A DNA stretch of 64,000 nucleotides, taken from assembly GCA_947359465.1 (NCBI GenBank), contig OX375879.1, positions 97,450,396 through 97,514,395 of the forward strand, given 5' to 3'. Shown one piece after another: positions 55,806 to 64,000 of the stretch; within the stretch, counting starts at the first letter, position 1, and the number at the start of each line of letters is the position of its first letter. The DNA is from Metellina segmentata (lineage: Eukaryota > Arthropoda > Arachnida > Araneae > Tetragnathidae). Position numbers and translations under genes: made by a program. The notes under the pieces are model-generated. The model searched no databases and had not been told where the DNA came from. It saw only the letters and a program-made list of their open reading frames with translations.

Positions 55806-56128
55806 GACGACCAATCAATCTGATGATTAAAGTGTTAGCCTCTAGATAGGATGGTTCCTGGTTCGAATCCGTGTCAGTGCATTTATGTTTGTAAGCGTAT
55901 GGTGTGGAGGCGGCTGGTGCACATAAATCTGTCGTGGCCGAAAGTCCTCACGTTGGGTTGGTGTGGAAATTTGGAGTGATGGGTGCCAGCTTAGGTGTTG
56001 TTTCGTCATCTGACCGTGGTTCAAAAATACGTGGTGCTGTCCTCGGAACTTTCCTTTAGGGCATTCACCCCGGATCGTCATCAATAGCTCATTGTGTTGC
56101 TCTAGTACGACGTTAATTAAAGTTACCT
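55806..56128 (+). mobile_element. Full-length SINE, moderately diverged
   Basis: Head GACCAATCAATCTGATGATT, B box GGTTCGAATCC and complete body and 3' end (AGTACGACGTTAATTAAAGT). The flanks AGTAGAAAAAAAGACG (left) and TGTAGAAAAAGACG (right) look like an eroded target duplication. Confidence 0.92.
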
Positions 56129-56319
56129 TTCCTTATCATGTAGAAAAAGACGCGGCGAGACCAAAAATCAAATCAATATCATTATAAAAAAATTGTTTTC
56201 CCAAGTGCTTCGATCATCTTCTAAAATGTGTTCTTTACTCTGTTAAAGTTTTAATTTGTAGCTTGCGACAATCTAACACAAGGAAATACTTTTACTATTC
56301 TGGTCGCGAATATATAAGG

Positions 56320-58855
56320 TAGACGTTTCAATTCATAAATCTGATTGTAGCTTCTATAGAAATTGCACTCATGCGATTCCGAAGTACCAAACATCCGAAG
56401 AGAACACAAGGTAACTATTTTTACTCTCCCATTAATGAATATAACTAACAAATTTCAACTTAATCAGTTTGTAGCTATGGAATACATTGTCATACGAGTT
56501 TGCAGAACCAGAAATTTAGAGACCACAAGACAACTGTTTTTACTATCCCGATTAATGAATATTAATTAAAATTTTAATTCATCAATCTGATTCTATCTAT
56601 GGAATATATATTTATACGAGTTGGCAGAACCAGAAATTTATAGAGAACAACACATGGCAACTCATGAATATACGGTATAAATTTTAATTTACCAATCTGG
56701 TTGTAGCTACGGAAGACATATCGCATCCCAGCAAGAAAAGTGACACAAGTCAAAAAATACAAATTTTGATATTATGTCATTGAAAAATATGTATGAGGTG
56801 CTCCAGTGTGTTACATTACTATTCGATAGACTATAATAGAAGTTACCACCATAAATACTTACCTAAAATTTAAAAGAAGCTTATAGTATTTCAATAAAAG
56901 ATTTTTAGTATCTTATAAGTTGATGTTTCTCAAATTCTGCAATTTTGAATTGCGTCACTTTTCTTGCCGGGGTGCGATATGCATACTAGTTGGCAGAACT
57001 AAAAGTTTAGGAAAACAAGATAATTATTTTTACTGTCCTTTTAACCCTCTTGGTAGTTGCCTCGACGAGATATCTCGTCATAAGCAAATCAAACCCGATC
57101 TTGGTAGACGATATATCTCGTCATTAGAAAACTACCTAAATCTTGATCTCTTCACCATCAAAAAACTCCAATATACCTCGTAATTAGCAAGATTGCTCGG
57201 TTCTTGATGGACGAGATATCTCGTCGAAGCAACTTGGAGGGTGCGTGAATGTACACATTTTAAAACACGAGTCTGATTATAGCTCCTACAAGTCTGTCAA
57301 ACCACAAAACAAAGCAACCAACACCGATGATCAGCGTAGAAAGACACAAACTCCAAAGAAAGCAACGGCCAAAAGACATCGCGCGTATTTTTTTTTGTAC
57401 AGCCATTTTTACTAACCCATTAGTAAACATAAGGTATGAATTCGAGTTCATCGGTCTGATTGTTGCTATGGAAGACGTCCTCAAGCGACTTTGCAAAACC
57501 AGAAATCTAGGGAACACGAGATCATTATTTCTGATAACCTATTAATAAATATACAAATTTTAATTCACTAGTCTGATAGCAGTTCCTGCGAAACACACAC
57601 CAATTCTGTCGAACAATGCAACCTACACCGCAAAAAGACGCGGACACCAAAGAAAGCAACAGCCAAAAGACATCGCGCGTATTTTTTTTTTGTACAGCCA
57701 TTTTTACTAACCCATTAGTAAACATAAGGTATGAATTCGAGTTCATCGGTCTGATTGTTGCTATGGAAGACGTCCTCAAGCGACTTTGCAAAACCAGAAA
57801 TCTAGGGAACACAAGATCATTATTTCTGATAACCTATTAATAAATATACAAATTTTAATTCACTAGTCTGATAGCAGTTCCTGCGAAACACACACCATTT
57901 CTGCCGAACAATGCAACCTACACCGCAAAAAGACGCGGACACCAAAGAAAGCAACAGCCAAAAGACATCGCGCGTATTTTTTTTTGTACAGCCATTTTTA
58001 CTAACCCATTAGTAAACATAAGGTATGAATTCGAGTTCATCGGTCTGATTGTTGCTATGGAAGACGTCCTCATGCGACTTTGCAAAACCAGAAATCTAGG
58101 GAACACAAGATCATTTTATTTCTGATAACCTATTAAAAAATATACACATTTTAATTCACTAGTCTGATAGCAGTTCCTGCGAAACACACACCAATTCTGC
58201 CGAACAATGCAACCTACACCGCAGAAAGATGCGGACACCAAAAAAAGCAGCGGCCGAAAGACATCGCGCGTATTTTTTTTTTGTACAGCCATTTTTACTA
58301 ACCCATTAGTAAACATAAGGTATGAATTCGAGTTCATCGGTCTGATTGTTGCTATGGAAGACGTCCTCATGCGACTTTGCAAAACCAGAAATCTAGGGAA
58401 CACGAGATCATTTTATTTCTGATAACCTATTAAAAAATATACACATTTTAATTCACTAGTCTGATAGCAGTTCCTGCGAAACACACACCAATTCTACCGA
58501 ACAATGCAACCTACACCGCAAAAAGACGCGGACACCAAAGAAAGCAACGGCCGAAAGACATCGCGCGTATTTTTTTTTGTACAGCCATTTTTGCTAACCC
58601 ATTAGTAAACACAAGGTATGAATTCGAGTTCATCGGTCTGATTGTTGCTATGGAAGACGTCCTCATGCGACTTTGCAAAGCCAGAAATCTAGGGAACACA
58701 AGATCATTATTTCTGATAACCTATTAATAAATATACAAATTTTAATTCACTAGTCTGATAGCAGTTCCTGCGAAACACACATCATTTCTGCCGAACAATG
58801 CAACCTACACCGCAAAAAGACGCGGACACCAAAGAAAGCAGCGGCCGAAAGAACC
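56320..58855. repeat. Composite tandem array: old ~120-bp units, then ~295-bp units
   Basis: From about 57260 to 58850, five to six ~295-bp units follow each other. CATCGCGCGTATTTTTTTTT recurs at about 57377, 57670, 57965, 58261 and 58558. Each unit has two halves built on an AATTCA.YAGTCTGAT / AGTTCATCGGTCTGATTGTT motif followed by AACCAGAAAT. Single ~120-bp versions of that motif lie at about 56330, 56450, 56570 and 56680, as diverged ancestors. A piggyBac-like MITE splits the array. Recurrent MFPRFLVLQSR... minus-strand frames are repeat translations. Confidence 0.92.
57045..57241. mobile_element. piggyBac-like MITE inside the tandem array
   Basis: The left arm CCCTCTTGGTAGTTGCCTCG and the inverted right arm CCCTCCAAGTTGCTTCG both run into the perfect palindrome ACGAGATATCTCGT. 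TTAA precedes the left end (57041-57044); the right TTAA is lost (TGCG). This is the clearest copy of the family for its inverted repeats. Confidence 0.8.
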
Positions 58856-59500
58856 CGTTTTTTTTTCTCAGCACTCTTTGAATTCCGCCGAAGCACCGGA
58901 AATCATCAAAAGCGGCTCAGACATTCAAGAGTAATTATCAACGCATGCACCAAAAATCAAAACTGAATCTTGCGTCCTTCCGCCTGCGAGACCACGAGGA
59001 AAAAGAAGAAAGCAATGGAAGGGAGTTATCGCTTCGGAACCGGCGGCGGCCAAAAACTCCCTTTCCCCCACACACATCCAGCTATCTATCTATAAGTTTC
59101 TATTTTCCCCTCTTTTTCCCTCCCTTTTATCCCAGACAGCGAGCTTAAACGTTGCTGCAGGATCATTCAGTTGAGTTTGCTCAGGGAGGGGGGGTGGGGA
59201 TAAGAGCTTGTTGACAGTTGGGATTAGTAAAGAAGATGTGCAGAACAGAATTCTACTCGGCTAGCCGAGTAACGGGATTACAACGGCGAAAGGGGGAGGG
59301 GGTTTGGTTTCTGAAATCCACCCCCGATACGTCGATATCGAATTTTTATTTCTGGAGCTACGGGAACAGGTAGGGTGGAAGTTGTTCTTATGGCGGTTTG
59401 GGAGGCAAAGTTTGGAGGAATTGATGGAATGCGTGAACTGTCGCGCTTGCAAGACGTTTCAAGTCTTCTAACTGTCTCCTTGTGCTGAGTGGTTTCATCA
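58856..59500. other. GC-richer low-repeat island
   Basis: CpG-containing sequence with GGAACCGGCGGCGGCC near 59036 and a G-rich run near 59187. Overlapping frames (67 codons plus, 132 and 65 minus) lack motifs and partly extend into the hAT element. Confidence 0.3.
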
Positions 59501-59510
59501 ATCCAGGGAA

Positions 59511-59933
59511 CAGGCCCTGATTTACCATTAGGCCCGTGAGGCACGGGCCTAGGCCCCCATAATTTAGAGGGCCCCCAAGTTTCAAAAGTATCTAAAAATT
59601 TTAAACAGTTTTTAGTAGTTACATAAATTATTGGGTATTTACGTAAATGTCCGTCGACCGTTTCCCCTACTATCACATTCTTGTAATTACATTAATTATC
59701 TAACTATTATGTTTTTAATTTTCATGTGCTTTATTTTTGTTTTGCCAGGAGTTATTAGTGATGTCACGATTTTCTCAAACTTTTTGGTGACATCTGTGAA
59801 ACGGTCAACAGTCAAATACGTAAGTACCAATTATTGTTATAAAATTAGTTTTTGTGATGAACAAATAAAATGGGGGGGAGGGGCTTTCCTGCGTGTTGTG
59901 CCTACTATACCAAATTAGCTAAATCGGGCCCTG
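59511..59933. mobile_element. hAT MITE with GGGCCCCC-type ends (423 bp)
   Basis: The ends CAGGCCCTGATTTA and, inverted, CAGGGCCCGATTTA are flanked by a perfect 8-bp duplication CCAGGGAA (59503-59510 and 59934-59941). The left subterminal DNA is rich in GGGCC palindromes; the right carries a GGGGGGGAGGGG run. Inner arms around GACCGTTTC / GAAACGGTC give more inverted symmetry. It belongs to a different hAT group from the GTGCAC elements. Confidence 0.92.
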
Positions 59934-60043
59934 CCAGGGAATGTAGTAAAAAATCTAAGTAAAAGTCTTATGCTTTAATATTTTAAAAACACTGTATGGA
60001 TATTGTAACACCTGTCTGGTCGTTGAACTCGAACCCAATCATA

Positions 60044-60598
60044 CACTACATGGACAAAAGTATTTGGACACTGCAGCGAATCGTAAGAGGATCCGTCTTA
60101 GTGTGGGGTTGTTTTCCTGGTTAGGACCATTTTTTTATGTACCTGGTACCAATGACGTTTACCTCAACTTTCTGGATAATTCGGTCTTGCCTACACTATG
60201 GCATTACTACGGCGATGATGGTTGTTTCTTCCAACTGATTTGATCTCCATGTCATGCTGCTAAACGTGTGATGGACTGGTTTCCTGATAATGAGGTGAAT
60301 TGGCTTGACTAGCCTGTTTAGAGCCTCAATCTCAATCCGATCGAACACTTGTGGAACAAACTGGAGCGACTAGTACGACCCCGCCACGGATGCCCATTTT
60401 CACAGCAATCTTCTCGCAACCTTGCAAGAGACATGGCGAGCTATTCCTGCCCAGATTTACAGAGAACTTGTGAAAAGTCTGCATCGACGTGTTGCAGCTA
60501 TAATACAAGCAAAATGAGGGCCTACCCGTTACTAAATAGAATAATAAAGCACTTTTTCTGAAAACATGCTGTGCCCAAATACTTTTGTCCATATAATG
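60044..60598 (+). mobile_element. Deleted Tc1-like element of a second family (555 bp)
   Basis: The inverted ends carry ATGGACAAAAGTATTTGG. The left is preceded by TA and the right is followed by a TG, presumably decayed TA. Right after the left inverted repeat, the plus strand encodes RGSVLVWGCFPG, the middle of a Tc1 transposase. The N-terminal half is absent, as in the other two Tc1 copies here. Confidence 0.9.
60085..60530 (+). pseudogene. Tc1 transposase C-terminal half with several stops and frameshifts
   Basis: Recognisable pieces in order are RGSVLVWGCFPG, NFLDNSVLP, then LNPIEHLWNKLERL with the third catalytic Glu, and IYRELVKSLHRRVAAIIQAK. In-frame stops interrupt it, and the CH motif region is altered. 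It is non-functional. The 70-codon (plus) and 86-codon (minus) open frames here are by-products. Confidence 0.9.
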
Positions 60599-60867
60599 TG
60601 CATTGAAGTGCCTTGTAACAGTAGTTGCTATTCAAACCATTGATTACCATCCTGAATAACTGTTAACAGAAGGAAAATCATCGGCATCGCTAAAGCTGAG
60701 CAAAGCGCACATGGTGATATTTGACTCAGAAATGGACATGACAACAACACCAACATCAAATAAATAATAATTTATTTTACAGTACCTGTATCGACTTTTA
60801 CTGAGTTAATTACCATTCTTAGGTATTTGTTGGTGTAATACTTTTGTGGGAAGATAAGTAGTTGAAT

Positions 60868-60992
60868 TAACGATACACTACAACATCACAATAAGCTATT
60901 GGCGATGGTCCGAGTTCAATTTCCAAAGGGGATGATTCTAGTAGTTTTGAACCACTGTCATAAGACGAGGTCAACATCTGAGCATGAACAGT
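60868..60992 (-). mobile_element. Old SINE 3'-end fragment
   Basis: AATAAGCTATTGGCGATGGT, TAGTTTTGAACCACTGTCAT and AGACGAGGTCAACATCTGAG match the SINE 3' half in minus orientation with many changes. Confidence 0.7.
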
Positions 60993-61211
60993 GTCACTTG
61001 GAAGATGCTTTTCTCATAAGCGACTCTTTGTGCTAAGTAGTTTAATGAGTCTTTGGAATATAGTGAAACGTTATTTACAATTATAGCATAACGTATGCTA
61101 TATATTTTTAATTAATGTATTATCAAATAATTAGTTTCGAATTAACAGCACTTGTTTCGACTAGTTAACCAGCAGTTCCTAAGTATTTATAGATCAAATG
61201 CTTTTAATATG

Positions 61212-61330
61212 TTGGCAGCTGAATTAGCGTCACACTGAAGCAACACTATGGGCTATTGACTACGGTCTATGAGTAGTCGCAAAGGGAGGGATTCGAGGAC
61301 AGCACTTCGTAATTTTGAACCTGGGTTGAT
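61212..61330 (-). mobile_element. Old SINE 3'-end fragment
   Basis: ATTAGCGTCACACTGAAGCA, GGGCTATTGACTACGGT and CGTAATTTTGAACCTGGGTT match the SINE 3' end in minus orientation. The 111-codon minus frame at 61267-61602 overlaps it and has no motif. Confidence 0.75.
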
Positions 61331-62434
61331 TTACAGAAGGTGCTTCGGATTTCACGGAATTCATTGCTAGAAATAACACTGATCTTCCGAATACATTGAA
61401 ATGAATGGGCATTATAAAGTTTTAAAAGAACATCGACGTAGCGTAAAGCAAAATTTCGTGAAATTAACAAAAAATAAACAATGAATAAAAATATATGCTT
61501 ATTTTCACGAGAATATGAGGATTTCTTGTGGCTTTGAAGTGTTGTTTTAATAGTTATGTAAATAAAAGCTGAGACAAAAATATCTGAAGACAAATTTTCC
61601 ATGACTCCATGCCTTCTACTAAAATACCTAAAATATAAGATTTATTTGTACAGGTTATGTAACTGTGAATGAAAATGGTAGTCGGAATGTAATATTTTTT
61701 TTCAAATATCAATGTGAAAAGTTTTCTGCGCTCCCCAAATGTCCCGATAACTTAATCTCTACTTTTCTTCAAACTATTCGATATGCCCTTCATTTTGTTA
61801 ATCCCAAATATATCGATCCTAGTATGTCTGTACCCATCCATTAGACGAGGTATACAACAGAATAAAACTTCCTTTGTAAGAAATGTCCCAAGGCTTATTG
61901 TAGTTCAAAGAGTCATGTGTGAGTTTTGAAAACAAGTTTGCGTGAGTAATTCGTTTAAGTTCGAGATAAGATTTTGACAAATATGATTTATAACTACGAA
62001 ATATGCAAGGCCATTGAATAGATGCATTTGTTTTCGGATTTTAATTTACATATACTCTTATTCCTATAGGATAAGATCCTTTGTTTACCGTCTCATTATA
62101 AGCAAGAGAAGGAAAATGGGATTTGGAATTAAAAAAAAAAGTTTTGGTCTAAAAATGTCCTAAAGAAGTTACCTAAGAATCCACAAAATATTCACTAAAG
62201 AATCCGCAAAACATTCACTCCAAACATCTTGCACAGTTCATAGTTACAAAATAACCACGCATGTAGATTTCTTACCTATTACAATAAAAGTTAAATCACT
62301 ACCTGCCACCATATTGTTTTATCATAAGCGGTAGCATTGTAGACCTACTTTCACGTGGTGTTCCAAGGTAACGTTTTAAACGGTGAAAAGACCTACGGTT
62401 TTGGGAAGCGTACTGCACGAACTCAATAAGTTAT
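61331..62434. other. AT-rich DNA with no recognised feature
   Basis: No repeat or gene was recognised. Confidence 0.5.
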
Positions 62435-62535
62435 CATCCATCACTCGTCATCTGACCGTGGTTCAAAATTATGTAACCCGTTGTGTTTCCCTAGTACAAT
62501 GTTAACTAAAGTACCTACCTACCTACATCCGTCAC
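62435..62535 (+). mobile_element. SINE fragment with internal deletion
   Basis: CTCGTCATCTGACCGTGGTT then CAAAATTATG jumps directly to CCCGTTGTGTTTCCCTAG and TACAATGTTAACTAAAGTAC. About 60 bp of the usual 3' region are missing. Confidence 0.8.
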
Positions 62536-62944
62536 TTGTAAACCTGTACTAGACTTTCTAACCGAGAATTCAATGGCCGATACAGGGAGGTAAGAGTTGG
62601 ATGGACAACAAAATTTATTTCTTATCTTATTATACCTTACTTTTCTTATCAATTTCATGTATTGTTTTTGCTAGCTTTTGTTACAAACGCGTTTATATTG
62701 TTCGCTTTGTTCTCCCAAACGGAGTTGTCATTCATATAATTACTGTAAAAAATTTATTACAGCTCATGATTTTGTCTATCAAAATTATTATACATGAGTA
62801 TTGTTTTATCACAATTAATATGCTAGAATATTTTTTATCCGAATGAATGTAATAAAAATTTTTTTATCAAAATTAAAATACAAAAATATTGTTTTATCAG
62901 AATAAAAAATAGATTACATCTTAAAATATTGTTTTATTAGAATA

Positions 62945-63268
62945 AATTTTAGAATTTGAAAATAAGAATCAACAGAGCAAAGAGGAATACTTTATTTATC
63001 GTGAATACATAGCACGATAAAATGCTGCCATTGAAAACCATTCGCAAGAGAAAATTCTTCCCGACTAACACTTCCTCAGAAAAAGTAGATCCCCGCTCAT
63101 GACCTATTATACTGCGGTTTTATCAAAATTAATTTCAGAATTTACAAACGAGAATTACAGAGTGCAAAAAGGAATGCTTTATTTCTCGTGAATAGGTAAC
63201 GCGATAAAACGCTGCCAGTGAAAACCATTCACAAGAGAAAACTCTCCCCAGCAGCAGCACTTCCATCA
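62945..63268. repeat. Tandem duplication, 184-bp period
   Basis: 62945-63085 and 63129-63268 share AGAATTT.AAA, ACAGAG.GCAAA.AGGAAT, CTTTATTT.TCGTGAATA, CGATAAAA.GCTGCCA.TG and AAAACCATTC.CAAGAGAAAA. It borders the GC-rich terminal segment. Confidence 0.88.
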
Positions 63269-63990
63269 GTTCCGAAGCAGGCGGAAATCTTGAAAATTCT
63301 TCGGCAAACTTCCCCTTAAAACGGTAGTCAGACACGATGAGCAATAATAACGATAAAGGAAACAAAGAGTTAATAATAACGACGGTGTTCCCGAAGCAAC
63401 AACAAAAAAAAAGGAACAATCCCTCCCATATTTCCTACAGACTGCAAACACAGACCACGGCCAATTAATCCTAGGGAAAAGAGGCGGGATCCGTTAAAAC
63501 AAGCCCTGCCATCGCGAGCTCTGGTCATAATCCCTTCTGCAAACATTAAAGTGATACTTGGAAGAATTCCTCCTGCAACCAACGTGCCGGAGGAAAAAAG
63601 TCCCCGTTCGCGTAACAATACAGTTGCCTCCGTGTTCCAGGGGTTCCAGCAGCCCGGATGTTTCCCATGGGCTGGATTACGGCTGTGCAAGAGTGGGACG
63701 TATTTACGTTTAGTCTTTAAATTCTAATTTACGGTTTACGGGAAAGGTTGGTTAGGTGTTCGGTCTAGTGTCTTTTTGGGGGTGGAGGTGTTTTCAGAGA
63801 TTGTTCTTTTCTTGGGGATGGGGCTTCCGCTGGGAACACGACGCTGTAGGTATTTTTCATTCCGGAATGGAGGTTGTGCATGGAATCGGAAATTACCATC
63901 GAGAAGCTGACGGCCTCTCGAATTTTAAGTATGTAAGTTTTCTCTCTACACGGCGCACAAGTATGTTCTCGGTATCCATCGCTGCCATAG
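63269..63990. other. GC-richer unique-looking segment at the window end
   Basis: Low-repeat sequence with moderate CpG. The minus strand carries frames of 94, 106 and 76 codons; none shows a LIM zinc-finger pattern or other known domain. It may be a conserved non-coding element or part of an unrecognised exon continuing past the window. Confidence 0.3.
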
Positions 63991-64000
63991 TACATTATCT

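Noticed and set aside
57260..58699. Family of near-identical minus-strand peptides beginning MFPRFLVLQSR
   Set aside because: They are translations of the 295-bp tandem unit. Starts and stops vary with indels, and nothing indicates selection for coding.
63135..63690. Possible LIM-domain exon upstream of the homeobox exon
   Set aside because: I looked for the paired Cys/His zinc-ligand spacing of LIM domains in the minus-strand frames and did not find it.

Overview
KIND OF SEQUENCE. This is nuclear DNA from an animal with a large, AT-rich, transposon-dense genome. An arthropod, probably a chelicerate such as a spider, is my best guess. The animal assignment is firm: it rests on a LIM-homeobox (Lim1/Lhx1/5) exon with canonical GT/AG splice sites, tRNA-derived SINEs, and Tc1, hAT, Harbinger-like and piggyBac-like elements. 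The arachnid assignment is weaker. It rests on the overall style of the SINEs and microsatellites and on my memory of SINE-derived peptides in spider gene predictions. LAYOUT OF THE GENE. I find one convincing protein-coding segment, a 455-bp internal exon at 42117-42571 on the minus strand. It encodes the Ser/Gly/Asn-rich linker and the first 46 residues of a Lim1 homeodomain. By reading both strands I found neither the LIM-domain exons (expected above 42571) nor the WFQNRR exon (expected below 42117). The rest is therefore most simply read as two very large introns, at least 21 kb upstream and at least 42 kb downstream of the exon. REPEATS, LEFT TO RIGHT. 0.1-1.35 kb: a 95-bp satellite with a 190-bp higher-order period. 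2.7-3.0 kb: a SINE with a (CAA)n tail. 5-9 kb: SINE, piggyBac-like MITE, Harbinger-like MITE. 11.0-14.2 kb: two hAT MITEs with GTGCAC palindromes plus a piggyBac-like MITE. 19.0-20.5 kb: old tandem duplication and a deleted Tc1 copy. 24-26.2 kb: old tandem repeats. 26.7-32.1 kb: SINEs and a second deleted Tc1 copy inside an ancient duplication. 34.4-34.9 kb: a perfect 84-bp inverted repeat. 38.2-38.5 kb: an 82-bp tandem array. 40.4-41.9 kb: a SINE-bearing tandem triplication with a younger SINE inside it. 44.5-46.5 kb: SINEs and a 522-bp duplication. 50.9-53.2 kb: SINE cluster with a second SINE-in-SINE insertion. 53.7-54.1 kb: second Harbinger-like MITE. 56.3-58.85 kb: a ~295-bp tandem array. 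59.5-60.6 kb: a hAT MITE and a third deleted Tc1-like element. 61-63.3 kb: old SINE tails and a 184-bp duplication. HOW IT FITS TOGETHER. At least six non-autonomous repeat classes sit in the introns of one developmental transcription-factor gene. I see no intact autonomous element: no LINE or LTR coding sequence and no full-length transposase. Scattered GC-rich islands of 0.3-1.2 kb without obvious repeats are the best candidates for conserved regulatory DNA, but that is inference from composition only. Most long open frames in the window are by-products of SINEs, satellites or low-complexity DNA.
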